Of a stretch of 64,000 nucleotides of DNA, positions 55,508-63,735 are shown piece by piece (position 1 is the stretch's first letter; the number at the start of each line of letters is the position of its first letter). The stretch comes from an uncultured Oscillospiraceae bacterium. Lineage in GTDB: Bacteria; Bacillota; Clostridia; Oscillospirales; Oscillospiraceae. Position numbers and translations under genes: made by a program. The stretch spans positions 26,124 to 90,123 of the forward strand of contig CAKUHB010000008.1 of NCBI GenBank assembly GCA_934655875.1, written 5' to 3'. The notes beneath the pieces were generated by a model that was not told the origin of the DNA, made no database searches, and worked only from the letters and a program-made list of their open reading frames with translations.

Positions 55508-55969
55508 TCAGCGGAACGATTGGATCGACACCGTGAGATGTGCCGCGCCGAATATGACCATCAGGATCACAGCCGGAAGGTTATGCAGCCAGATGGCGGC
55601 GCACAGGAAATACAGCACGGGAAACACCGCCAGCGGCATCGGGACAAGGAGAAACGGGCGGTTCAGAAGCGCGATCTCCCGTCCGCCTGCAAAATAGCGG
55701 ATCCATACGGCATAGTACAAAATCAGGAAAAGTGCCGCAAGGAGCAGCCATACGCTCCGCGCGCTGACCGGTTCCCGGCTCACCAGAAGTGTGACCGCAA
55801 GCAGATAGGCGATGCGGCTGCCCTGCTCGACGCGCTCGATCCAATGCGTAATCTCTGCCGTTTGTTCCGGCTTCCCGGCCGGAGGAAAGGCAGCATATGC
55901 GAGATTGATCAGCATGGGCAGCGCGAAGAGCACAAGCCCGAGCCATGAGAATGACACCTTCAAATTCAT
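55508..55969 (-). CDS. Four-helix membrane protein coupled to TetR regulator 2
   Basis: 153 residues, four predicted membrane segments, PPAGKPEQTAEITHWIE in the first outer loop. No family recognised. The start overlaps the stop of the tetR gene by four bases, so it is the direct partner of that regulator and probably its main target. Function unknown. Confidence 0.65.
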   Translation of the reverse strand: MNLKVSFSWLGLVLFALPMLINLAYAAFPPAGKPEQTAEITHWIERVEQGSRIAYLLAVTLLVSREPVSARSVWLLLAALFLILYYAVWIRYFAGGREIALLNRPFLLVPMPLAVFPVLYFLCAAIWLHNLPAVILMVIFGAAHLTVSIQSFR

Positions 55970-56571
55970 AAAACGACACCGGCTTTCACAGCAAATTCCG
56001 GCAGCTTCGCGGGCTTTCCATAAATGACGATCAGCGCGCGGAACTCCCGGCGGAACGCTTCGCGAAGCTCTGTCTCCGTCAGATGCAGATGGTCGGTATT
56101 CGCAAGAATGGCCAGCCCGTAGGTAAAGTAGATCATGTCCTGATGAAAGCGGCGCGCAACATCCTCCGCATATCCAAATTCCTCGACGATCACGCCGATG
56201 ACCTCCTGCGTCAGAATGTCGCTCTGATACGGCCCCAGCTGTTCCCCATCCAGATAGAGCCAGCGGAACAGCTGCTTTTCCTCGGCCGCAAATCTGACGA
56301 AGCCCATCCCGTAGCTGCTGTAGCTGCTGTCATTTCCCTCATGGACGCGCAGCGAGTCCTGCACGCGCTTTGTGTGCATCTGAATGGCACGCTCGGTCAG
56401 GGCGGCTTTCAGTTCCTCCATGTTCCGAAACGAAAAGTAGATCGGCTGCGTGGAGCAGCCCAGCTTTTTCGCGACACTGCGGGCATTGACAGCAGCATAC
56501 CCGCCATCGCGCAGCACCTCGACCGCAGCGTCGATGATCTGCGCTTTCGAAATTTTCCTTACTGCCGGCAT
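55966..56571 (-). CDS. TetR family regulator 2
   Basis: 201 residues. Helix-turn-helix YAAVNARSVAKKLGCSTQPIYFSFRNMEELK, then an all-helical ligand domain (a WHG-like EEKQLFRWLYL). ATG 56571 follows AAAAGGGGATC. Its promoter overlaps a 34-bp imperfect palindrome, indicating autorepression. Controls the membrane gene it overlaps; a role at the separate KTR operator is possible but that sequence differs. Confidence 0.86.
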   Translation of the reverse strand: MPAVRKISKAQIIDAAVEVLRDGGYAAVNARSVAKKLGCSTQPIYFSFRNMEELKAALTERAIQMHTKRVQDSLRVHEGNDSSYSSYGMGFVRFAAEEKQLFRWLYLDGEQLGPYQSDILTQEVIGVIVEEFGYAEDVARRFHQDMIYFTYGLAILANTDHLHLTETELREAFRREFRALIVIYGKPAKLPEFAVKAGVVL

Positions 56572-56588
56572 AATGATCCCCTTTTTTA

Positions 56589-56648
56589 AATAACGCTTCG
56601 TTATATATAACACATCGTTATTATACATTGCCGGATGTCCATTGTCAA
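56589..56648 (-). promoter_or_regulatory. Promoter and palindromic operator of TetR regulator 2
   Basis: Reverse strand TTGACA (56643-56648), 17 bases, TATAAT (56620-56625): a consensus promoter. The palindrome AATAACG..GTTATATATAAC..CGTTATT (56589-56622) covers the start site. Confidence 0.75.
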
Positions 56649-56731
56649 GCGCTCCCCATTGAAACCGGGACAAAGCGCTGCCGGCTCAAAACAGATCGCC
56701 CGCAGGCAGCAGACCTGCGGGCGTTGTTTTT

Positions 56732-56999
56732 TTACTTTGCTCGTTTTTTGAGATAGACCGCCGCAACGATCAGGCATTCAAGGCAATACGCAGCAGCGAA
56801 AACACGATGGCGAGCAGCGGATGACTGCCGCGCTGTCTGAAGATCCTCCTTCGTGCAGACGGTGATCGGCAGGATTGTCCCGTCCCCAGCGGCTGACTGT
56901 CTTATCAGAAACATGCAGCCGTTCTGCCAGCTCCTTCTGCGTCATCCCATTGGCTTTTCGCAAAGCGGCGATAAAGCCGCCGATGGTTTTCTTTTCCAT
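56732..56999 (-). pseudogene. Broken XRE-family regulator
   Basis: The start is intact: ATG 56999 after AGGAGAATACGAT, then an HTH (MTQKELAERLHVSDKTVSRWG). The frame then degrades; a C-terminal fragment with a membrane segment (YCLECLIVAAVYLKKRAK, stop at 56732) continues in a different frame. Intact relatives normally have ERDESAPDLSLIPVIAE after the HTH, which is missing here, so an internal deletion plus frameshift is likely. A sequencing error cannot be ruled out. Confidence 0.6.
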
Positions 57000-57127
57000 A
57001 TCGTATTCTCCTATTGCCAGTTGGTTTGCGTTCTGTGTCCTTATTCTAAGATTTCGGCAGTGAGAATACAACCCAATCACCGCTGAATCACGCTCGGAAT
57101 CCGATGAATCCATGCAGCAAACGCAAA

Positions 57128-57163
57128 AAGAAGGCCTGAAATCATATGATTTCAGGCCTTCTT
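57128..57163 (-). terminator. 18-bp palindromic terminator
   Basis: AAGAAGGCCTGAAATCAT followed directly by its exact complement; on the reverse strand a TTTTT run follows. Third in a series of hairpins downstream of tRNA-Pro. Confidence 0.7.
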
Positions 57164-57209
57164 AGCTGTTCGTTTCAAACACTATGGAGCAGCTGTTAAA
57201 TCTGAAAAA

Positions 57210-57245
57210 CAAAATCACAATCCAGCGAAAGCGATTGTGATTTTG
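57210..57245 (-). terminator. Second hairpin downstream of tRNA-Pro
   Basis: CAAAATCACAATC and complement around a ten-base loop; followed on the reverse strand by GTTTTTC. Confidence 0.65.
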
Positions 57246-57294
57246 AGAGGAGGAGTGACGGAACAAGTGAAAGATGACTTTTTGATGCGAAGCA

Positions 57295-57332
57295 TAAAAA
57301 AGTCGTCGTGAACTTGTGCAGTCCACGACGAC
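57295..57332 (-). terminator. Intrinsic terminator of tRNA-Pro
   Basis: GTCGTCGTG..CACGACGAC stem directly after the CCA end, followed on the reverse strand by TTTTTT. Confidence 0.85.
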
Positions 57333-57333
57333 G

Positions 57334-57410
57334 TGGTCCGAGTGACTGGATTCGAACCAGCGGCCTCTTGAACCCCATTCAAGCGCGATACCAAACTTCG
57401 CCACACCCGG
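57334..57410 (-). tRNA. tRNA-Pro (GGG anticodon)
   Basis: 77 bases with encoded CCA. Acceptor CCGGGTG/CACTCGG, D stem GCGA/TCGC, anticodon stem CTTGA/TCAAG with loop ATGGGGT (anticodon GGG), five-base variable loop, T arm GCTGG-TTCGAAT-CCAGT. All four arms pair. Reads CCC and CCU codons. Confidence 0.95.
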
Positions 57411-57433
57411 ATAGCTATTGAATTAGCTTATGT

Positions 57434-57462
57434 ATCATAGCATATCCGGATTTGTTTTGCAA
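57434..57462 (-). promoter_or_regulatory. Promoter of tRNA-Pro
   Basis: Reverse strand TTGCAA (57457-57462), 17 bases, TATGAT (57434-57439), 24 bases before the mature 5' end. Confidence 0.75.
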
Positions 57463-57481
57463 GAGCTTTTTTATTTTTTTG

Positions 57482-58528
57482 TCACCCGAGCGTGCCGGTC
57501 GGGGCGACGCCGATCGCATATTCCACAGCGATCGCCACGAGGACGACGAGGAGCGAGATGATGAACCCGTGCAGCATCGGCTTTGCGCCGGAGCGGCAGA
57601 GCTCCCTGAAATTCGTGTTCAGGCCGATCGCTGCAAGCGCCGCGACCATCAGGAACTTGCTCGCGCTTTTCAGACCCGCGGCCAGCGCCGCCGGGATCAC
57701 GCCAAGGCTGCAAAGCGCAGACATGGCAAGGAAGCCCAGAATGAACCACGGGAAGACCGCCTTCATATTGACGCGCACGGCGGCGTCAGCACCGGCAGCG
57801 GCTTCCTGTTTTCTTTTATGCACGCCGATGGCCGCAAAGGCGAGCACCGCGGGGATGATGGCGAGCGTGCGCGTCAGCTTGACCATGGTCGCAAAATCGC
57901 CTGCGGCTTCACTGAACGCATAACCGGTGGCGACGACGCTGGAGGTATCATTGACCGCCGTTCCGGCCCAAAGGCCGAACGCCGCGTCCGACAGCCCCAG
58001 CCAGCGGCCAAGCAGCGGGAAGACGAGGATCATGACCATATCAAACAGGAAGGTCGCCGACATGCCGTAGGCGATGTCCAGATCCGTCGCGTCGATGACC
58101 GGCGCGATGGCCGCGATGGCCGAACCACCGCAGATACCCGTACCGGCGTTAATGAGACTGCTCGTCTTCCAGTTCAGGCCCAGCGCCTTTCCGATCAGCG
58201 CGCCAAGGCCGAAGCACGTCGCGAGCGTGAACACCATGACCGTCAGCGAGAAGCGGCCGACCGTCAGGACAGTGCGGATATTGAGACTCGCGCCCAGCAG
58301 GATGATCGCAAATTTCAGAATTTTTTTGGAGGTGAAGCGGATGCCGGGCTTCGTCGCCGCGTTGGGCGGATAAAATCGGTTGACCAGCATGCCGATAAAA
58401 AGCGCAATGACCGACGCGCCGATCAGATGCAGACCCGCGGCGTTTTCCAGCCGCTCGAGCAGTCTGGCGATGGCCGCGATCACAAGCGCGAGCGCGCAGC
58501 CGGGAAGATACCGTTTGACTGTTTTCAT
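57482..58528 (-). CDS. YeiH family putative sulfate exporter
   Basis: 348 residues, ten or so membrane segments. Signature stretches are GASVIALFIGMLVNR, KFAIILLGASLNI, INAGTGICGGSAIAAIAPVI and LWAGTAVNDTSSVVA, which define the YeiH/UPF0324 group. Members are annotated as sulfate or sulfonate exporters, with limited experimental support. ATG 58528 follows AAAAGGAG. Single gene. Confidence 0.88.
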   Translation of the reverse strand: MKTVKRYLPGCALALVIAAIARLLERLENAAGLHLIGASVIALFIGMLVNRFYPPNAATKPGIRFTSKKILKFAIILLGASLNIRTVLTVGRFSLTVMVFTLATCFGLGALIGKALGLNWKTSSLINAGTGICGGSAIAAIAPVIDATDLDIAYGMSATFLFDMVMILVFPLLGRWLGLSDAAFGLWAGTAVNDTSSVVATGYAFSEAAGDFATMVKLTRTLAIIPAVLAFAAIGVHKRKQEAAAGADAAVRVNMKAVFPWFILGFLAMSALCSLGVIPAALAAGLKSASKFLMVAALAAIGLNTNFRELCRSGAKPMLHGFIISLLVVLVAIAVEYAIGVAPTGTLG

Positions 58529-58578
58529 GAGGAACTCCTTTTGTCTCTTTTTTCATCCGCGCGCCGTCTGCCAGCGCG

Positions 58579-58615
58579 CAAAAACGCCCGAAGGTCCGGT
58601 CGGCCCTTCGGGCGT
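58579..58615 (-). terminator. Intrinsic terminator of the phosphoglucomutase gene
   Basis: ACGCCCGAAGG / CCTTCGGGCGT stem, reverse-strand TTTT run. Confidence 0.8.
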
Positions 58616-58632
58616 TCGTTCTGTAGTTTGCT

Positions 58633-60315
58633 TTATGCCAGCAGCTTGGCCGCAGCGGCGGCGAGCTTTTCCAGCTGCGCGGCAGCCGTTTCCGCGTTTG
58701 CGGTCACGGCGGTCAGATAGGCTTTGATCTTCGGCTCCGTTCCGGACGGGCGGATGATGACCTTGTCGCCGCCCGGCAGACGGTATTCCAGTACGTTCGC
58801 CTTCGGCAGGCCGGTCCCTTCCGCGGCATAGTCGGTATAGCCCTCGACCGGCAGACCGGCGATCTCGTGCAGCGGCGCGCGGCGCAGTCCCTGCATGAGC
58901 GCCGCCATCTTCTCCATGCCGGTCTCACCGGCAAAGGTGAAGCTCTTCTGCGTGCAGCTGTAGAAGCCGTATTCCCGGTACAGCGCGTCGATCGCGTCGC
59001 CGAGCGTCATGCCCTGCCGCGCGTACCACGCGGCGGCTTCGCAGATGAGGAGCACGGCGTTGACCGCGTCCTTGTCGCGCACGTGCGGGCCGGAGAGATA
59101 GCCGTAGCTCTCTTCAAAGCCGAAAATATACCGCTCCGGATGCCCGGCTGCTTCCAGCAGGGCGATCTGTTCGCCGATATACTTGAAGCCGGTCAGAACG
59201 CGGCGCAGCTCGACGCCGTATTTTTTCGCGACCGCCGTGACCATATCGGTCGAGACGATCGTCGTGACGGCGACCGGATTTTCCGGCATGGTGCCGTTCG
59301 CGATGCGGCTGCGGCAGATAAAGTCAAGGAGAATCACGCCCATCTCGTTGCCGGTGATGAGCCGGTAACCGCCCTTGCCGTCCGGCACGGCGGTGCCGCA
59401 GCGGTCACAGTCCGGGTCGGTGCCGATGAGGATATCGGGATGCACACGGTCACAGTATTGCAGGCCAAGCTCCATCGCCTGCCGGATCTCGGGGTTCGGA
59501 TACGGGCAGGTCGGGAAATGGCCGTCCGGCTGCTCCTGCTCCTTGACGATGGTCATGTTCTGGATCCCGAGCTTTGCCGTCAGCTTTTTGACGCATTCCA
59601 GTCCCGCGCCGTTGAGCGGCGTATAGACGAGCTTCAGATCTGCGATCCCCGCGCCGTCGCCGACGCGCTGGGCATAGACCGCGTCGACAAACGCGTCCAG
59701 GACCTCATCCGGGATATACCGGATCGTGCCTGCGGCGAGGGCTGCGTCAAAATCGGCGGCCTTCGCGCCCGTAAAATAATCCATGCCGTCCAGCAGCTCG
59801 ACCACGCGCTTTGCCGCTTCGGGCGTCATCTGGCAGCCGTCGGGGCCATAGACCTTATAGCCGTTGTATTCCGCCGGATTGTGGCTGGCCGTCACGCAGA
59901 CGCCAAGCCCGCAATGCAGATGGCGCACCGCAAAGCTCAGCGCCGGAACCGGCTCCAGCCGGGGATAGAGATAGGCCGTAATGCCGTTCGCGGCAAACAC
60001 CGCCGCCGCCTCGCGCGCAAAGACATCGCTCTTGATGCGGCTGTCGTGGCCGATGGCGACCGTCTTTGGCAGATCGGTCTCGTTCAGATACGCCGCGACC
60101 GCCTGCGTGGCGCGGCGGATGACGTAGAGATTCATCCGGTTCGTTCCCGCGCCGAGCACGCCGCGCAGTCCGGCCGTGCCGAACTCCAGATCGCGGTAAA
60201 AGGCATCGGTGATCTTCTCCTCGTCGCCCTGCATTGCGGCAAGCTCCTGCCGCAGCTCGGGCTCCAGCTTCTGCTGCGCGCACCACTGGGCATAGCGTGT
60301 ATTGGCAAGTTCCAT
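58633..60315 (-). CDS. pgcA: Phospho-sugar mutase, phosphoglucomutase type
   Basis: 560 residues, the length of PgcA-type mutases. GTAGLRGVLGAGTNRMN at the N terminus, phosphoserine in VTASHNPAEYNGYKVYG, metal loop DPDCDRCG, substrate loop GFEESYGYL, and a C-terminal IRPSGTEPKIK phosphate-binding site. Interconverts glucose-1-P and glucose-6-P, distinct from the shorter mutase at 42813. ATG 60315 with AGGAGGAATGGAG is chosen; an ATG at 60351 lacks a binding site. Confidence 0.92.
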   Translation of the reverse strand: MELANTRYAQWCAQQKLEPELRQELAAMQGDEEKITDAFYRDLEFGTAGLRGVLGAGTNRMNLYVIRRATQAVAAYLNETDLPKTVAIGHDSRIKSDVFAREAAAVFAANGITAYLYPRLEPVPALSFAVRHLHCGLGVCVTASHNPAEYNGYKVYGPDGCQMTPEAAKRVVELLDGMDYFTGAKAADFDAALAAGTIRYIPDEVLDAFVDAVYAQRVGDGAGIADLKLVYTPLNGAGLECVKKLTAKLGIQNMTIVKEQEQPDGHFPTCPYPNPEIRQAMELGLQYCDRVHPDILIGTDPDCDRCGTAVPDGKGGYRLITGNEMGVILLDFICRSRIANGTMPENPVAVTTIVSTDMVTAVAKKYGVELRRVLTGFKYIGEQIALLEAAGHPERYIFGFEESYGYLSGPHVRDKDAVNAVLLICEAAAWYARQGMTLGDAIDALYREYGFYSCTQKSFTFAGETGMEKMAALMQGLRRAPLHEIAGLPVEGYTDYAAEGTGLPKANVLEYRLPGGDKVIIRPSGTEPKIKAYLTAVTANAETAAAQLEKLAAAAAKLLA

Positions 60316-60368
60316 GGCTCCATTCCTCCTGTTTTCATTCGGATCGGACATCCGGTTTGTTCTCTCTT

Positions 60369-60398
60369 ATTATACCACAGGATTTCCAGTTTCCGCAA
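60369..60398 (-). promoter_or_regulatory. Promoter of the phosphoglucomutase gene
   Basis: Reverse strand TTGCGG (60393-60398), 18 bases, TATAAT (60369-60374). Confidence 0.65.
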
Positions 60399-60415
60399 CC
60401 GCCGGTAAGGCCTGT

Positions 60416-61438
60416 TCAGGGCAAATTCTCCGCCAGCAGCTGCTCGCCCGCCTGAAACGACGGCGGCATGTCCGCGCCCAGCTGCAATAGCGGCAGATAC
60501 CAGCTCTCATAACCGGGCGGCATCATATCCGTGTACCACGCTTCGCTGCAATCGCCGTCTCTGACGTCCGACCAATCTGTGCCCCACGGGCGCAGATAGA
60601 TCCGGTAGCTAAACCAGCCCGCTCCATCCGCCGCGTCGCCCGCCGTTCCGGAAATGCAGATCATATGCGAGAACGCGCTCACATCCGAGATCGCCGGGTC
60701 GCAGGACCAGTCGCCCGATGAGAGCTTATAGCCCAAAAACGTCCCGCTCTTACTTTCCATGCAGCCCGCGTCCGTGATGCCCGCCACAAAGCCGACCTTC
60801 ACCGTCCCGAGCGCTTCGCCCGGCGCGTTGTCCGTATCCCAGAGCCGGAGACTGCCGGTGTCGCCGCGGCCGGCCGTCATGTGCGCGCAGACATCCCAGC
60901 TGCTGTCCTGCCAGCCGGCAAGATCCTCGCTCGTCTGCGTCACTGCGTACCAGCCATACCAGTCGCCGTACCAATAGCTCCACGGGTCATCGCTTGTATC
61001 CGGTTCTGCGGCTGCCGCCGCTTCCGGCTCCGCAGCTGCTTCTTCCTCCGCAGCCGCTTCCGGCGGCTGGTACAGATCCTCGCGCACAAAGCGCATCCAG
61101 ATCTCCGAGCCGAACAGCTGCGCGGTGATGACGCCGTCCAGCAGCTCTGCTTCGCTGCGCTGGCGGCCGCTTTTCAGCGTCAGATGGCCGCCGCTCTGCG
61201 TCCAGCGGAGCGCGGTACGCCCGCCATCCAGCCAGAGAAAGCCTTCGCCGCCGCTGTTTAGTTCCAGACGGCAGCTGTCCGCGTCATAGACCGTGTCGAC
61301 CGGCACCCAGTCCGCGTCTGCGAGCTTCACGCTCTCTGCAAGATAGTCTCCGGCAGCTGTGCCGGTGCCGGCCTTGGCCGAACAGGCGCAGAGCGCCAGA
61401 AAAACGAGTGCAAGCAGCCCAAGCGTCCACCTTTTCAT
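60416..61438 (-). CDS. Putative lipoprotein with acidic tether, function unknown
   Basis: 340 residues. Lipobox LALCAC near residue 19; an N-terminal beta-rich region, then an alanine/glutamate-rich tether (about 125-150) and a C-terminal domain opening with an unusual aromatic stretch (DDPWSYWYGDWYGWYAV). The C-terminal domain resembles a sugar-binding jelly roll in composition only. Seven cysteines suggest disulfides. No family recognised. Confidence 0.6.
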   Translation of the reverse strand: MKRWTLGLLALVFLALCACSAKAGTGTAAGDYLAESVKLADADWVPVDTVYDADSCRLELNSGGEGFLWLDGGRTALRWTQSGGHLTLKSGRQRSEAELLDGVITAQLFGSEIWMRFVREDLYQPPEAAAEEEAAAEPEAAAAAEPDTSDDPWSYWYGDWYGWYAVTQTSEDLAGWQDSSWDVCAHMTAGRGDTGSLRLWDTDNAPGEALGTVKVGFVAGITDAGCMESKSGTFLGYKLSSGDWSCDPAISDVSAFSHMICISGTAGDAADGAGWFSYRIYLRPWGTDWSDVRDGDCSEAWYTDMMPPGYESWYLPLLQLGADMPPSFQAGEQLLAENLP

Positions 61439-61485
61439 TCCGTCCCCGCCTTTCCCGCGGCTCCGCGTTTCTATCTATACCATAA

Positions 61486-62130
61486 TTATAAAAGAATGGT
61501 CTTCAGCTCCTCCGGCGTTTCGGCCAGCAGATCTGCGCCGGCCGACGTCAGCTCCTCCCGGCTGCCATAGCCGTACAGAACGCCGACGGTCTGCACGCCA
61601 GCCGCATGGCCGCCCAGCACATCATAGTTCCGGTCGCCGACCAGCACCGCGCCTGCGCCGTCCGGGCATCCGGCAGACCGGAGCGCGCGGCGCGCCACAT
61701 TGACCTTCTTTCCGGCTTCCGGGTCGTCCAGCTGGCCGCCGCAGACGTCGGTGAAATACTGCATCAGATCAAAATGCGTCAGCACGCGCCGCGCCACCTC
61801 CTCCAGCTTGGAGGTCGCGATGAACAGCTTTTTCCCATGCCCGACCAGCGTCTTCAGGCAGTCGTCAATGCCGGGGTACGGTTCGTTTTCCAGCCAGCCG
61901 GTCTGCCGGTAATACTTCCGGAACTGCTCGATCGCAGCCGGGACCTGCTCCGGCGGGAAATAGAGCGCGAATGACTCGACCAGCGGCGGGCCGACGAAAA
62001 AGGACAGCGTCTGCGCGTCCTCCACATGCACGCCGAACGCGTCCAGCGCGTACTGCGCCGCATGCATAATGCCCGGCCCGGAGTCCGTCAGCGTACCGTC
62101 CAGATCAAATAGAATCACATCCCAGCCCAT
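61486..62130 (-). CDS. HAD family phosphatase, phosphoglycolate phosphatase-like
   Basis: 214 residues. Motif I FDLDGTLTDS (D9, D11), cap helices, motif II IATSK, and motif III/IV LVGDRNYDVLGGHAAGV. A subfamily I HAD hydrolase such as Gph or PpaX; substrate uncertain. ATG 62130 follows AGGAGG. Confidence 0.86.
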   Translation of the reverse strand: MGWDVILFDLDGTLTDSGPGIMHAAQYALDAFGVHVEDAQTLSFFVGPPLVESFALYFPPEQVPAAIEQFRKYYRQTGWLENEPYPGIDDCLKTLVGHGKKLFIATSKLEEVARRVLTHFDLMQYFTDVCGGQLDDPEAGKKVNVARRALRSAGCPDGAGAVLVGDRNYDVLGGHAAGVQTVGVLYGYGSREELTSAGADLLAETPEELKTILL

Positions 62131-62218
62131 TCTGCCTCCTGCGCCCATTCTGCGCCAAACGAAAAGTTTTTATTATTATAAAAAACCGCGCGCATACTTG
62201 TCAAGTCGGCGCACAGAC

Positions 62219-62261
62219 GCAAAACGCCGCCCCGCGGATCAAACCGCGGGACGGCGTTTTG
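62219..62261 (-). terminator. Intrinsic terminator of hsp20
   Basis: AAAACGCCG.CCCGCGG stem with one mismatch, ATCAAA loop; reverse-strand TTTT follows. Confidence 0.75.
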
Positions 62262-62295
62262 CATATGGTTGGGATGGATTGGGAAGGGAATCGTT

Positions 62296-62745
62296 TTACT
62301 CAATGGCGATCGTGGTCGTCTTCGGCAGGCGCTTCTGCTCGGCCTTCGGGACGGACAGCTGCAGGATGCCGTTTTCAAACTTCGCCGAGATCTCGGACGG
62401 CTGCACGTCCTCGCCCACATAGAAGCTGCGGCTCATCGAGCCTGCATAGCGCTCCTGACGGATGTAGCGGCCCTTCTGATCCTTCTCGTCCTTGTCCAGC
62501 GATTTGGACGCGGCGATGGTCAGATAACCGTCTTTCAGCTCGACATTGACATCTTCCTTCTTGAAGCCCGGCAGGTCGACGTCCAGCTCATACGAGTTCT
62601 CCGTCTCACGCACGTCGGTCTTCATGAGGTTCTTGCTGTGCTTGCCATACAGCGGATCGCGGCCGCGCGGCAGAAGCATGTTCATCTCAAACGGATCATT
62701 AAAAAATTCATCAAACAGATTTTCACCAAAAATGCTGGGCACCAT
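62296..62745 (-). CDS. Hsp20/alpha-crystallin small heat shock protein
   Basis: 149 residues. Alpha-crystallin domain from about 43 (KTDVRETENSYELDVDLPGF, KKEDVNVEL, DGYLTIAA, FENGILQLSVPK) and a C-terminal IAI motif for oligomerisation. ATP-independent chaperone that holds unfolding proteins. A CIRCE operator in its promoter indicates HrcA repression, so expression should rise on heat shock. ATG 62745 follows GGAGG. Confidence 0.95.
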   Translation of the reverse strand: MVPSIFGENLFDEFFNDPFEMNMLLPRGRDPLYGKHSKNLMKTDVRETENSYELDVDLPGFKKEDVNVELKDGYLTIAASKSLDKDEKDQKGRYIRQERYAGSMSRSFYVGEDVQPSEISAKFENGILQLSVPKAEQKRLPKTTTIAIE

Positions 62746-62875
62746 AAGTCATACCTCCATTCGTACTGCACACCGGATGCTTTCCATCCGGCGGGACTTG
62801 CGTACCCTTGCTGTAATTACGTTTCATCGTTCCGCCGGGCGCTTTCTTTTTTCGCTCTCCCTTAAGAACAGCTTC

Positions 62876-62903
62876 AGTATAGCACCGTTTTTAGCACTGT
62901 CAA
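62876..62903 (-). promoter_or_regulatory. Promoter of hsp20
   Basis: Reverse strand TTGACA (62898-62903), 16 bases, TATACT (62876-62881). The -35 box lies inside the CIRCE element. Confidence 0.8.
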
Positions 62904-62917
62904 TAGGTGAGTGCTAA
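62891..62917. promoter_or_regulatory. CIRCE operator (HrcA binding site)
   Basis: TTAGCACTG, nine-base spacer, GAGTGCTAA: one mismatch from the CIRCE consensus TTAGCACTC-N9-GAGTGCTAA. Overlaps the hsp20 promoter. Confidence 0.93.
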
Positions 62918-62954
62918 TGTTTACAAAGAAAGCAAAGTTTGTTCATAAACGCGT

Positions 62955-62994
62955 AAAAAACGCAGGCGTCCCGGTCGGGACGCCTGCGTTTTTA
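62955..62994 (-). terminator. Intrinsic terminator of the flavodoxin gene
   Basis: AAAAACGCAGGCGTCCC and complement around GGTC; a perfect 17-bp stem with terminal U-run. Confidence 0.9.
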
Positions 62995-63039
62995 TGGATC
63001 GGGATGGAGGCGCGGATCCTGGGATCCGCGGGATCTTGC

Positions 63040-63465
63040 TTATTCGGCCAGCTTTTTGCCAAGGCTCTTGCAGCTCTCGACCGCTTCGTCGTCCGGTGCT
63101 TCACAGCAGATAACGCTCTCGGCGGCCAGCTTGATGCCGGCATCGGCGCACTCCTGCTCCCAGGTGCGCATCCATTCGCCGTCGCCCCAGCCATACGAGC
63201 CGAACAGCGCCACGGCCTTGCCTGCGAGCTTATCCTTGATGGAGGAGAACATCGGTGCAAACTCCGTCTCTTCCAGCTCCTCCGCGCCCATGGCCGGGCA
63301 GCCGAGCGCGACGGCTTCCAGTGCGTCCAGACCGCCTGCATCGACCGTATCCGGCGTCAGGAGCGTGCAGTCCGCGCCTGCGGCGCGCATGCCGTCTGCG
63401 ACTGCGTTTGCCATGGCTTCCGTGTTGCCGGTGCCGCTCCAGTAAATCACTGCTGTCTTTTTCAT
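63040..63465 (-). CDS. Flavodoxin
   Basis: 141 residues. N-terminal FMN phosphate loop IYWSGTGNTEAMA, then LGCPAMGAEELEE and LFGSYGWGDGEWM for the isoalloxazine loops. A short-chain electron carrier that can replace ferredoxin. Single gene with AGAAAGGAAG before ATG 63465. Confidence 0.93.
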   Translation of the reverse strand: MKKTAVIYWSGTGNTEAMANAVADGMRAAGADCTLLTPDTVDAGGLDALEAVALGCPAMGAEELEETEFAPMFSSIKDKLAGKAVALFGSYGWGDGEWMRTWEQECADAGIKLAAESVICCEAPDDEAVESCKSLGKKLAE

Positions 63466-63735
63466 TGCTTTGCTTCCTTTCTGTTATCCTGCGACCGCAA
63501 GCTGATCCAGCCCGGAGCCGGAGCGCCAGAGGTCACAGTAGATCTGCGTACATTTTTTATTGATTTGATAGACGGAAATCTTCTTATAAGCCCGCGCAAG
63601 TGTTTATAAAACCTTGTGAAAATGGCTTAAAATCAAGGTTTTCTGCATATCGTCATTTATCTTGCCATATCTCCGTATAAGATGATTTTGTAAGACCGGG
63701 CACCATTTTGGCACCACAAATTATAGGAGGACGAC

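Noticed and set aside
57162..57404. 80-codon frame ending in WFESSHSD-like sequence
   Set aside because: This is the translation of the antisense/sense of tRNA-Pro and its terminators.
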